The notes under the pieces were generated by a model that worked only from the letters and a program-made list of their open reading frames with translations, ran no database searches and was not told where the DNA came from. The position numbers were made by a program, and so were the translations under genes. From NCBI RefSeq assembly GCF_009795715.1, contig NZ_WTCR01000006.1, positions 62,001-126,000 of the forward strand: a stretch of DNA of 64,000 nt, given 5' to 3'. The stretch comes from Labilibaculum euxinicum. Lineage in GTDB: Bacteria > Bacteroidota > Bacteroidia > Bacteroidales > Marinifilaceae. Of the stretch, positions 26,323 through 34,328 are shown in pieces; the stretch's first letter is position 1, and the number at the start of each line of letters is the position of its first letter.

Positions 26323-26613
26323 ATGAACAAGGATATTGAAAATATACTGGTAGACGCGCAAAAGTTCGAAAGTGAAGGGGATTTTCGTTCTGCCCTGGAG
26401 AAATACAAAGAGATTACGGAATTGGATAAAGACAATGCAGAAGCTCATTTTAAGGTAGGCGAAATGCACCACCAGTTGGGCGAGTTGCCAAAAGCCCTAA
26501 GCGCCTATATTCGGGTTACCGATCTGCTGCCAGATCATAAAAAAGCAAACGTAAAAATAGAGATGATCCAATCCATTATGAATTTTTTCAATCCCGATTT
26601 GTACAATCCTTAA
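26323..26613 (+). CDS. Small tetratricopeptide repeat protein
   Basis: 96 residues, no signal peptide. About two TPR units are visible: QKFESEGDFRSALEKYKEIT followed by DNAEAHFKVGEMHHQLGELP and KALSAYIRVTDLLPDH. TPRs mediate protein binding; no enzymatic domain is present. A -7 box TACATTTG at 26265-26272 matches TAnnTTTG exactly, and a perfect 13-bp terminator follows, so it is a single-gene unit. The partner is unknown. The C-terminus (FFNPDLYNP) ends like the curli-cluster lipoprotein (PDLYNP). Confidence 0.8.
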   Translation: MNKDIENILVDAQKFESEGDFRSALEKYKEITELDKDNAEAHFKVGEMHHQLGELPKALSAYIRVTDLLPDHKKANVKIEMIQSIMNFFNPDLYNP

Positions 26614-26638
26614 ACAGACAAGGATCTACGGAGTTTAC

Positions 26639-26673
26639 AAAAGCCTAACAATTTGGATTGTTAGGCTTTTGTT
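26639..26673 (+). terminator. Terminator after TPR gene
   Basis: AAAAGCCTAACAA and TTGTTAGGCTTTT are perfect 13-bp arms around TTTGGA. Confidence 0.9.
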
Positions 26674-26824
26674 GTATTAAAAAGTTAGACCTCTAGCTGT
26701 GTCAATGCCTCTATCTGCATTGAGTTTGTTTTCCCCGTTGTAGACAAATGCGTAGTGATCTTATTTAAAGTGTATTCTACTAAATATTGGATTTTATTTT
26801 AATTTAGATGTAAAGCATATTGTT

Positions 26825-27643
26825 TTATTTTTTCTTGTCAAGTAAAGCGATAAGTGATGTTCTTAAATGTGCACATTTATTTTTCACCTCTTCATCAGTA
26901 CATTCGCTAATTTTATTAAGGTCGTTTAATGCATTTTTTCGTTTTGTTTCTAAAATCTTAATTTGTTCTGGTTTATTTTTGATGATCTCACAATCTTCTA
27001 ACGAATACTTCAGACTGGCAATAATAGCGGTGAATTTTGGTTCTTTTGCGTATTGTGTGCCTTTGAAGTGGAAGTAAGCACTTCGAATGGAGAATAGGAG
27101 AGAGACGTTATTTATAATTTTTTCTCGAAAACCATGACTAAGACTACTGAATAAGTTAGCTGCAGTTATGTATAATACTTTATTCATTTTCCTATTTTCT
27201 ATTTTTATAACATCAAATTCATTTCTAAATTCTTCTATTTTTGAGTTGAATTCATTTCTTGATTCTTCTATTTTTGACTCGAATTTACGCTGTAAGTTTT
27301 TAATTATATTTAAAGAAATAAGTCCAGCAAGTGATAATAATCCAACAACAATTAATGAAAATAGACCAGTTTGTGATCCCAGATAACTATTAAAAAATTT
27401 TTCCTCGATTTTATGGATCACTAGTTGACCGTCCAGTTTCTTGTTGTGTTCAAGTAAATTCTGATTGTATTTTTGTAACTCCTTATTAGTTGCTTCAAGT
27501 TTGCTTTGAGTTTTACTAATCGTTTCAATTTTTGTGTTTAAAACATTAATTAGGCTGTCGATTTTACTCTTTTCTTGTTTAATTGGTTTAGCTGTAGTAC
27601 TGTAGGTAATTGCTACAAGTAGAATAAATATCAGTTTTTTCAT
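26825..27643 (-). CDS. Membrane-anchored coiled-coil protein of unknown function
   Basis: 272 residues. A signal peptide (MKKLIFILLVAITYSTTA) is followed by a periplasmic coiled coil (about 25-75, SKIDSLINVLNTKIETISK). One membrane helix follows (GLFSLIVVGLLSLAGLISLNI, about 93-113). After that is a second coiled coil with a repeated segment (FESKIEESRNEF, FNSKIEEFRNEF) and a helical cytoplasmic domain. I recognise no family. The layout resembles signalling or scaffold proteins that span the inner membrane. It stands alone in AT-rich DNA, next to a repeat-rich gap. Confidence 0.72.
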   Translation of the reverse strand: MKKLIFILLVAITYSTTAKPIKQEKSKIDSLINVLNTKIETISKTQSKLEATNKELQKYNQNLLEHNKKLDGQLVIHKIEEKFFNSYLGSQTGLFSLIVVGLLSLAGLISLNIIKNLQRKFESKIEESRNEFNSKIEEFRNEFDVIKIENRKMNKVLYITAANLFSSLSHGFREKIINNVSLLFSIRSAYFHFKGTQYAKEPKFTAIIASLKYSLEDCEIIKNKPEQIKILETKRKNALNDLNKISECTDEEVKNKCAHLRTSLIALLDKKK

Positions 27644-28506
27644 TTGAGTTAAGATTAATATTGTTTAGAAGGAACAAAACTAACATCTCTACCTCACAGT
27701 ACCAAAATTAAAGTAAATCATTTTAGCTTTTGCATTGAAATAGTCCACTGTTAAATATTTTACGGTTTTGAAACACCCAAGACTTCCCATCAAAACAAGA
27801 ACGTTCAATTTAATCCTGAAAAGCGTAATCAATAGGAATAGGATATTGTCCACCAGACATTCAAAGTCCCCACCAAACACTCACGAACACTATCTTCACC
27901 ACCCCAAAGCCCTGCCCGTAAAATTGGGGTGGCGTAGTTAACGGATTAAAAACCCAATTCGTACTGTTTTGGTGGGCATCTTAACCTGCTGTTTGCCCTG
28001 CCGGCAATTTTTGGAGCGGTGCCCGCACAAGTGTGAGCCTGCATCGCAATGTTGGTATTGAGGCTGGCAGTGGTGCAGGAGCACTTCGTAAAAGTATGGG
28101 GGAGGCTTGCAGGTTTGCCGGGGGGCAAAGCAAACTTGGTAAGTAGGCTGGCAATGCCGTGAGATGCAATTTATCTGTTTTGTTGAGGGCCTGTACTAAT
28201 GCAGGGCCTGAAAGCAAAAGTGCCGGTAGGGCTCCAGGCAATGCAGGGCTGTTTCGTTTTGGGCTTAATTTGGATATCCGCAAAGGGAAATGGGAGTTTT
28301 TACTGTTTATTTTTAGTATAAATAAGAAATTGGTAGTTGTGTATGCTTATGTTTTACTGATGTTTCGAAAGGCTTGGGTGGTGGGCTTGACCTGATTGTT
28401 AAGTTATTTTGTGTGTGAAACAAAATAAATTTACTTACAGGCTTTTTTATTGAGTGATAAAATGATAATTTAGATAGCTGTAATATTAACGTAATATATA
28501 TACTTC
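27644..28506. other. 863-base gap: repeats and a GC-rich degenerate block
   Basis: No convincing gene. From 27644 to 27880 the DNA is AT-rich, ending in two related ~19-base units around CCACCAgACATTC and CCACCAaACACTC. A perfect inverted repeat CCACCCCAA/TTGGGGTGG lies at 27899-27907 and 27924-27932. From about 27975 to 28260 the DNA is clearly richer in GC than its surroundings and full of GGCTGGCA-, GCAGG- and GGGC-type words (GAGGCTGGCA at 28060, TAGGCTGGCA at 28144). In one plus frame it reads as Gly/Ala/Asn-rich with a stop, as a decayed minisatellite or gene would. The rest up to 28506 is AT-rich leader for the DUF6261 gene. Confidence 0.55.
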
Positions 28507-29250
28507 ATGATTAAGTATCCTTTGTTTTACCGCATGCGCATAGCGGAATACCTAACTTTTACGGCTCGTGTTTACAGTTTAATAACAAATGCTGCTACAG
28601 ACAGTGTTACTTTGGAGCCATTTAAAAGCAGAATCGAGAAATCGAAAGGCAGACTTGAGGAATCGGGCAAAAAAGTGAACACGCAGTTGTTAACTGTAAA
28701 TGTGACCGAATGCGACAGCAGGAGAGATCAGGCAATGATTGCCTTTGCAACTTTTGCCGAAGCATGTTCGAAGCGTTTAAATCCTGTTGTTAGCGAGGCG
28801 GGCAAAGCAATTCTGAATGAAATAGAAAGTTATGGCAGTGGCATTACCCGTCGTCCGATGTTAGAGGAATCGGCTATTCTTACTGCTTTGTTTGCAAAAA
28901 TAAAGAACAGTCCGTTTTTAAGCGGCTGTTTGCAAAACATGCTTGGAGAGCCATGGTTGGAAGAGCTTGAAAAATCGGAACAGGAATTTACCGAAGCGGT
29001 TGAGGCAAGAGGGAATGCGAAATTGGATCGGAACGAGGAAATTGGCGGTGAAATGTGTAAAGAAATCAGAAAAGAGTTTGAGACTTTCTTTAAATATTTA
29101 GATGTGATGTGTGATTTAAATACGGATGCTGCTTATGGGAAATTGGTGAAAGAAATAAACATTGTATCGGAAGAAACCAATGCACTTTTACTGCAGCGTG
29201 CAGGGCGGTCGGCTAAGGATGTTGTTGAAGAAATCAGCGCAGGCGAATAG
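28507..29250 (+). CDS. DUF6261 family protein
   Basis: 247 residues, helical, with no signal peptide or membrane helix. Visible segments are RMRIAEYLTFTARVYSLITN near the start, DSRRDQAMIAFATFAEACSK in the middle and VMCDLNTDAAYGKLVKEINI near the end. These fit the DUF6261 family of Bacteroidota helical-bundle proteins. The function is unknown. The GC-rich degenerate block just upstream and the palindromes downstream suggest a genomic site prone to rearrangement. Assignment is from memory of the family pattern. Confidence 0.7.
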   Translation: MIKYPLFYRMRIAEYLTFTARVYSLITNAATDSVTLEPFKSRIEKSKGRLEESGKKVNTQLLTVNVTECDSRRDQAMIAFATFAEACSKRLNPVVSEAGKAILNEIESYGSGITRRPMLEESAILTALFAKIKNSPFLSGCLQNMLGEPWLEELEKSEQEFTEAVEARGNAKLDRNEEIGGEMCKEIRKEFETFFKYLDVMCDLNTDAAYGKLVKEINIVSEETNALLLQRAGRSAKDVVEEISAGE

Positions 29251-29298
29251 TTTTTTTTTGTTTTATGGGTTAGATACCATTTTGGTATCTGGGGTTAG

Positions 29299-29332
29299 TA
29301 CCGGAGGCATTCATTTGTTTCCGGTATTTTTT
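29299..29332 (+). terminator. Terminator after DUF6261 gene
   Basis: TACCGGA and TCCGGTA form a 7-bp stem followed by Ts. A second hairpin (AGATACCA/TGGTATCT) lies just upstream of it. Confidence 0.75.
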
Positions 29333-29476
29333 ATGCCTTAAATCAATTGCGTCCTAAACGTTTTTTGAGAATAAGTATTAATTACTTCTTTTATAAAAAC
29401 TTACAGTTCGTGATAATCTTAAGGGGTACAATTTAAGTTAGGTATTTGATTGGCATCTTTTTTAAAGAGCTTTCGT

Positions 29477-29556
29477 TTTAGTTCAAACCTTTAGTAAGAC
29501 CGGGAAGCTGAGAACTTGTTCGAAGATCGCCCGTACGCACTTAGGTTTGAATTAAA
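29477..29556. repeat. Long-armed hairpin element of about 80-125 bases
   Basis: Arms 29477-29490 and 29543-29556 are complementary over 14 bases with one mismatch (core TTCAAACCT/AGGTTTGAA). The flanks outside (CTTTTTTAAAGAGC on the left and GTTTTTTAAAAAGC on the right) extend the imperfect inverted repeat to about 29455-29580. The 52-base centre holds CGGG/CCCG and GAAC-TT-GTTC pairings. It could be a small RNA, a palindromic mobile element or a decayed transposon end. Confidence 0.5.
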
Positions 29557-29599
29557 TAAGGAAGTTTTTTAAAAAGCAGCCTTGAATTTCTTTGCTTCG

Positions 29600-29649
29600 T
29601 TTCTTGTTTCAAGACAAGAAATGATGTCGGGTTTGGGCGGAAAGCCCAA
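29600..29649. repeat. Twin hairpins of REP-like type
   Basis: TTTCTTGT/ACAAGAAA (29600-29607 and 29614-29621) and TTGGGC/GCCCAA (29633-29638 and 29644-29649, loop GGAAA) are two perfect hairpins 11 bases apart. They lie just past the end of the minus-strand LacI gene. The 472-base gap 29251-29722 holds this pair, the long-armed hairpin and a terminator; I see no gene in it. Confidence 0.5.
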
Positions 29650-29722
29650 TTGTTAAAATCAATTAGGACAATATTGGTTTTAAATCAGTTGTATCAATGC
29701 TTTTTTTTAAGTTTGAAAATCT

Positions 29723-30742
29723 TTACCGGTTGCTCGATTCTCTCTCAATCAGTTTTACCGGCAATACAATGGTTTCCTGATGATTTCCGGTTTTGTTGGT
29801 GATAATGTCGAGCAGCAATTCGGTTGCTTTGGTGCCAACATCAAAACCCGATTGCTCAATGGTGGTTAGCGAAGGGCTGACATATTCGGAGAAGGGTTCG
29901 TTGCTGAATCCCACAACAGCCAGATCTTCAGGAATTCGAAGTCCTATTTCTTTGGCGTAAAGAATAATGCTGAGTGCCGAAATATCGTTGGCAGCAAATA
30001 TGGCATCCGGACGTCTGGGCGAGTCCAGTAATTTTTTTGCGCACGCTTCGCCGTCTTCGCGGGTTAACAGGCTTTCAATAATCAGTTCTTCTTCAACTTC
30101 GAAATTGTGCTTGCGCAGTGCTTTTAAGTATCCCTGCAAACGGTTAATGTAAATGTTTAAATGCTGTGGCCCGCCAATGTGGGCAATTCGTTTGCATCCT
30201 TTCGAAATTAGGTGTTCGGCAGCAATAAAGCCGCCCTTAAAGTCATCAACCACCACCTGGCTGGTTTCCAGCTCGTCGCAAACCCGGTCGAAAAACACCA
30301 AGGGGATGTTTCTGTTGGTGAAGGTTTTGTAATGCTCAAAGTTTTCGGTGTTGATGGCTATCGATGAAATTACACCATCAACCCTGCTGGCAAAAAGAGT
30401 TTGCACACAATCGGCTTCTCTGGCTTCCTGATCGTTCGATTGACAAATAATAACATTGTAGCCTCTGGTTCGGGCCAATTCCTCGATACCGGTAATGGCC
30501 GAAGAAAAGAAGTACCTGCTGATTCGGGGAATAATAACACCAATTGTGTTTGTGCAACTGGTGCGCAAATTAGATGCCAGAGCATTGGGTTGGTAGCCCA
30601 GTTGCCTGGCCATGTCGCGAACGGCTTTTTTTGTTTTTTCGCTAATTCTGGAATTGTCGTTGAGAGCTCTGGATACGGTAGAACCAGATATATTTAAAGC
30701 TCTTGCGATATCGTGTATTGTTGTGTGACTCTCTTTTTTCAT
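29723..30742 (-). CDS. LacI family transcriptional regulator of uronate catabolism
   Basis: 339 residues from ATG 30742; an upstream in-frame start would precede the helix-turn-helix by an odd leader. The LacI helix-turn-helix is TIHDIARALNISGSTVSRAL, with hinge helix YQPNALASNLRT. The periplasmic-binding-protein-like effector domain follows (TIGVIIPRISRYFFSSAI, GVISS, IFAANDISALSIILYAKEIG). It is divergent from kduI with 322 bases between. Two AATCGATT-centred palindromes in that gap suggest control of kduI-kduD and of itself, probably with a uronate-derived inducer. Confidence 0.92.
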   Translation of the reverse strand: MKKESHTTIHDIARALNISGSTVSRALNDNSRISEKTKKAVRDMARQLGYQPNALASNLRTSCTNTIGVIIPRISRYFFSSAITGIEELARTRGYNVIICQSNDQEAREADCVQTLFASRVDGVISSIAINTENFEHYKTFTNRNIPLVFFDRVCDELETSQVVVDDFKGGFIAAEHLISKGCKRIAHIGGPQHLNIYINRLQGYLKALRKHNFEVEEELIIESLLTREDGEACAKKLLDSPRRPDAIFAANDISALSIILYAKEIGLRIPEDLAVVGFSNEPFSEYVSPSLTTIEQSGFDVGTKATELLLDIITNKTGNHQETIVLPVKLIERESSNR

Positions 30743-30820
30743 GTTCCGGTTATGTAGCTTGTAATCCAATACAAAGATGCATATTATTTTTACATTCGTG
30801 TAATAAAAGCGCAACAAAGG

Positions 30821-30832
30821 GTAATCGATTGC
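30821..30832. promoter_or_regulatory. Candidate LacI operator 1
   Basis: GTAATCGATTGC has the palindromic core AATCGATT, typical for LacI family operators with a central CG. It is 79 bases upstream of the lacI-type start, suggesting autoregulation. Confidence 0.6.
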
Positions 30833-30953
30833 ACAATTTAATTTGATTCGTTATTTTTTTTATTGATTAAAATAGTGTTGGTAATCAGTGTTTATTGGTG
30901 GTTTGATGCTTTGGTGCTGATTGTGTTTTTAGTTAAAAAAAAATAAAAACAGA

Positions 30954-30963
30954 CAATCGATTG
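30954..30963. promoter_or_regulatory. Candidate LacI operator 2
   Basis: CAATCGATTG is a perfect 10-bp palindrome sharing ATCGATTGCAC with the other site, 132 bases away. It overlaps the TTG that serves as -33 box of the kduI promoter, so bound repressor would block transcription. Confidence 0.65.
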
Positions 30964-30991
30964 CACCAATCAATTACATTTTATTACTTTG
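30961..30991 (+). promoter_or_regulatory. Probable kduI promoter
   Basis: TTG at 30961-30963 and TTACTTTG at 30984-30991 (7 of 8 to TAnnTTTG pattern positions apart from one base) with a 20-base spacer fit a Bacteroidota promoter. The operator lies across its upstream element. The transcript would have a leader of about 65 bases. Confidence 0.5.
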
Positions 30992-31064
30992 CATGAGGCA
31001 GACAGGTAATATCCTGCCGGGAATAAATATCAAAAAGATTGTACTAATTTATAAAATAAAGACC

Positions 31065-31907
31065 ATGGGTTTGAAATACGAAGAAAGATATGCAACTCAT
31101 CCTGCTGATGCGAAGAGTTACGATACTACTCGATTAAGAGATGAGTATTTGGTTCAGAATTTAATGGAAGAAGGAAGTATTAATTTGACTTACTCTCAGT
31201 ACGATAGAATTATTGTAGGTGGTGCAGTTCCGGTAAAAGAAGCATTGACACTGGAAGCAATCGATCCTTTAAAAGCTGACTATTTTTTGGAAAGAAGAGA
31301 GTTGGGTATTGTGAATGTTGGCGGAAAGGGAAGCGTAAGTGTTGACGGTGCAGTTTATGAGCTGGACTACAAAGAGGCTCTTTATGTGGGAAAAGGAAAT
31401 AAGGAAATCGTTTTTGCGAGTGTAGATGCGGCTTCTCCTGCTCATTTTTATTTAAACTCTGCTCCGGCACACGAGATTTTTCCAAATGTGAAAATCGGAC
31501 ACGAAGATGCTATTGTTGTTGAGTTGGGCGAGTCTGAAAATTCAAACCGCAGAACATTGCGCAAATTAATTGTTTCGGATACAATTAAAACAAATCAGCT
31601 GCAAATGGGAATGACTGAGTTGCATCCCGGAAGTGTTTGGAACACAATGCCGGCACATACTCACAGCAGAAGAATGGAAGCTTACTTCTATTTTGAAGTA
31701 CCAAAAGGACAGGCTATTTGTCATTTTATGGGTGATCCGAAAGAAACCCGCCACATTTGGATGGCAAATGAAGAAGCTGTTTTCTCGCCTACATGGTCGA
31801 TTCACTCGGCAGCAGGAACAAGTAACTACACATTTATTTGGGGAATGGGCGGCGAAAACCTGAATTACGGCGATATGGATATTTGTCAGCCGGATGAATT
31901 GCGTTAA
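31065..31907 (+). CDS. kduI: 5-dehydro-4-deoxy-D-glucuronate isomerase (KduI)
   Basis: 280 residues from ATG 31065. It is a full-length match to KduI: ERYATHPADAKSYDTTRLRD, LTYSQYDRIIVGGAVPV, RELGIVNVGGKGSV, and the metal-binding cupin residues in MPAHTHSRRMEAYFYFEVP and WSIHSAAGTSNYTFIWGMGG. It converts 5-keto-4-deoxyuronate, formed from unsaturated uronates released by polysaccharide lyases, to 2,5-diketo-3-deoxygluconate. It is the first gene after the LacI operators; kduD follows after 34 bases. Confidence 0.96.
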   Translation: MGLKYEERYATHPADAKSYDTTRLRDEYLVQNLMEEGSINLTYSQYDRIIVGGAVPVKEALTLEAIDPLKADYFLERRELGIVNVGGKGSVSVDGAVYELDYKEALYVGKGNKEIVFASVDAASPAHFYLNSAPAHEIFPNVKIGHEDAIVVELGESENSNRRTLRKLIVSDTIKTNQLQMGMTELHPGSVWNTMPAHTHSRRMEAYFYFEVPKGQAICHFMGDPKETRHIWMANEEAVFSPTWSIHSAAGTSNYTFIWGMGGENLNYGDMDICQPDELR

Positions 31908-31941
31908 TGAAATAGTAATGTTCAATTAGTACAACTAAGAT

Positions 31942-32733
31942 ATGATTTTAGATTTATTTAAGTTAGATGGTAAAGTTGCTTTGGTAACTGGAGCAACGCA
32001 TGGCTTAGGAATGGCTATGGCTGTAGCTTTGGCCGAAGCAGGAGCGAATTTGGTGATAAATGGTAGTTCACGTGGCAATATGGATAAAGCAATTGCCGAG
32101 TATGCAAGTCGGGGAATTGATGCGAAAGGATATGTTTTTGATGTAACTGACGAAGCTGGTGTAATTGCTAATGTTGCAAAAATAGAAGCAGAAGTTGGTC
32201 CTATTAATATTTTGGTAAACAATGCCGGAATCATCAAACGAGTTGCTATGCAGGACATGGAGGTAAGTGATTATCGTCAGGTGATTGATGTCGATTTGGT
32301 TGGTCCGTTTATTATGGGAAAATATGTTGGACGTAAAATGATTGAGCGCCGCGAAGGAAAAATCATCAATATCTGTTCGATGATGAGTGAGTTGGGGCGT
32401 AATAGTGTTAGTGCTTATGCTGCTGCCAAAGGAGGCTTGAAAATGTTAACAAAAAACATGGCTACAGAGTGGGGTAAGTATAATATTCAAACCAATGGAA
32501 TCGGACCGGGATATTTTGCAACATCACAAACTGCCCCTATCCGCGAAGACGGTCATCCTTTTAATGATTTCATTATTAACAGAACGCCTGCAGCACGTTG
32601 GGGAGATCCTGAAGATTTGGGCGGAACAGCTGTATTCCTTGCATCAAAAGCATCCGATTTTGTAAACGGACATGTTGTTTATGTTGATGGAGGTATTTTG
32701 GCAACCATCGGTAAACCATCAAACGAAAAATAA
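31942..32733 (+). CDS. kduD: 2-dehydro-3-deoxy-D-gluconate 5-dehydrogenase (KduD)
   Basis: 263 residues, a classical short-chain dehydrogenase. The Rossmann motif is TGATHGLG, then NNAG, catalytic Ser in ICSMMSELG, and YxxxK in YAAAKGG. The C-terminal GHVVYVDGGILATIGKPS is typical of KduD. It reduces 2,5-diketo-3-deoxygluconate to 2-keto-3-deoxygluconate with NAD(P)H. It is cotranscribed with kduI. KDG kinase and aldolase genes are not in the window. Confidence 0.94.
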   Translation: MILDLFKLDGKVALVTGATHGLGMAMAVALAEAGANLVINGSSRGNMDKAIAEYASRGIDAKGYVFDVTDEAGVIANVAKIEAEVGPINILVNNAGIIKRVAMQDMEVSDYRQVIDVDLVGPFIMGKYVGRKMIERREGKIINICSMMSELGRNSVSAYAAAKGGLKMLTKNMATEWGKYNIQTNGIGPGYFATSQTAPIREDGHPFNDFIINRTPAARWGDPEDLGGTAVFLASKASDFVNGHVVYVDGGILATIGKPSNEK

Positions 32734-32875
32734 TAGTGAGATAAGTTAGATTATTAGTTAGTTGTGTGAAAGAGTAAGAGGGGGAATTTGAATGTCGCTG
32801 AGAAGTGAATCAAAACTCCTCTTATTCTTTTTTTTCATCCAGTCCATTGGTTTTTAAGATCTAAATTTTTGTAAA

Positions 32876-34144
32876 ATGAAGAGATATTGTTTTGCTATTG
32901 CCGTTTTAGCAATTTTTTTAAGTGCATGTACTTCGTCTCCTGTTCTTCAGTTAAAGAACAATACGGCTAAGGCCCGAAAAGATGCACCTGTTGTAATTAG
33001 CAGGATGGAAATTCAGAAATTAACAGGAGATATTCCTAATGAGAAATTCCCGGTTGTTACTGATGAAAAAGGAACTACAATCCCTTCGCAGGTTGATGAT
33101 TTAGACAGAGATGGAAAATGGGATGAATTGGCTTTGGTTTGCGATTTTGAAGCAAACGAGGTGAAAAAATTGAATGTTAATTTTGTGTCGTATGACAAGA
33201 TTCCTGAATATACCGTACGTACCAATGTGCGTTTGGGAGTTGGTTCCATCGAAAAAGGATTTGAAGGTGTTAATCATGCAGTTTCCCCGAAAGGATACAC
33301 CGGGATTCCGGTTATTTATCAGGCCGAAAGTGTGAGTTGGGAAAACGATTTGATGGGCTTTCGTGATTATTTCGACTGCAGAAATGCTAAGGATTTATTT
33401 GGAAAGCTTCAGCCTGAAATGATTATGGATAAAATTGGAACCAAAGAAAGTACTAGTTACCATGAACTAAGCAGTTGGGGAATGGATGTTTTACATGTTG
33501 GTCCATCCTTAGGTGCCGGTGGTTTGGCCTTGTTTCATCAAGATTCTTTATACCGTTTGGGATCAACCGATAAGTTCGAATTTCAACTGGTAACAAAAGG
33601 ACCGGTTCGTTCTGTTTTTGAATTGAATTACGGCGGATGGAATGTGGATGGCAAAAGCCTGAGTGCGCAAGAGAAAATTACTGTTTGGGCCGGCAAATAT
33701 TGGTTTCAGAGTGATGTTACCGTAGGCGGATTGGATGAAGAGTCGGAATTGGCTGTTGGGATTGTAACCAGCTACTTAAAAGAAAAGAAACCATTTTCGT
33801 TTGTGGCAAACAATCAATTCGAGGCAATTGCAACCCACGATATTCAATCGATGAATAATGACTGCCTGGCAATGGGAGTTTTATTTCCATCGGATAGTAA
33901 AGTAAGAATTGGTGATGCTCCTGTTTTGAGCGAAGCGGTAAGCAATGGAAGCCGTTGGAACCAAGCTGTTGGTTTAACACACTTTGTAACTCAAAAAATT
34001 AATAATAACAACAGTGTAACGCACTACTTTTTTGCCGTCTGGGAGTTGGAAAATAAAAAGTGGGCAGAACAGGAAAATTTTGAAAATCTGATGAAAAGTC
34101 AGGCTGATGAATTGAGTTCGCCTGTTGTTGTAAGCATTAAATAA
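32876..34144 (+). CDS. DUF4861 family lipoprotein
   Basis: 422 residues with a lipobox (IFLSAC, Cys at about 18). Conserved-looking blocks are VPSQVDDLDRDGKWDELALV, WENDLMGFRDYFDCRNAKDL, SYHELSSWGMDVLHVGPSLG and VTHYFFAVWE. It fits DUF4861, a beta-sandwich family found with pectin, alginate and other uronate degradation genes. It may bind or modify uronate oligosaccharides at the cell surface. The gap to kduD is 142 bases, so cotranscription is possible. Enzymatic activity is not established. Confidence 0.8.
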   Translation: MKRYCFAIAVLAIFLSACTSSPVLQLKNNTAKARKDAPVVISRMEIQKLTGDIPNEKFPVVTDEKGTTIPSQVDDLDRDGKWDELALVCDFEANEVKKLNVNFVSYDKIPEYTVRTNVRLGVGSIEKGFEGVNHAVSPKGYTGIPVIYQAESVSWENDLMGFRDYFDCRNAKDLFGKLQPEMIMDKIGTKESTSYHELSSWGMDVLHVGPSLGAGGLALFHQDSLYRLGSTDKFEFQLVTKGPVRSVFELNYGGWNVDGKSLSAQEKITVWAGKYWFQSDVTVGGLDEESELAVGIVTSYLKEKKPFSFVANNQFEAIATHDIQSMNNDCLAMGVLFPSDSKVRIGDAPVLSEAVSNGSRWNQAVGLTHFVTQKINNNNSVTHYFFAVWELENKKWAEQENFENLMKSQADELSSPVVVSIK

Positions 34145-34210
34145 GTATTTTTTACTGAAACCAATTTTGTGAAAATTGTGAATTAGTATATTTTTATATC
34201 GGCTAGTGTG

Positions 34211-34250
34211 AGCAATGTTGTATTCGTAAGAATATGGCATTGCTTTTTTT
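34211..34250 (+). terminator. Terminator after DUF4861 gene
   Basis: AGCAATG and CATTGCT form the base of a longer hairpin with further pairing near GAATA/TATTC, followed by seven Ts. Confidence 0.75.
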
Positions 34251-34270
34251 ATGCAATTGCCAATAAAGAA

Positions 34271-34310
34271 CAAAGCTCTGTCTGAAGTGGAAATTTCAGA
34301 CAGAGCTTTG
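34271..34310 (-). terminator. Terminator after the esterase gene (minus strand)
   Basis: Perfect 16-bp arms starting CAAAGCTCTGTCTGAA surround an 8-base loop, 18 bases past the minus-strand stop. The minus-strand 3' flank is U-rich (TTCTTTATT). Confidence 0.8.
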
Positions 34311-34328
34311 CTGTGAAAATTAGTCCAC

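Noticed and set aside
27981-28395. Overlapping open frames on both strands in the GC-rich block
   Set aside because: Pro/Ala/Leu-rich low-complexity translations without homology; high GC makes stops rare. Described as degenerate DNA instead.
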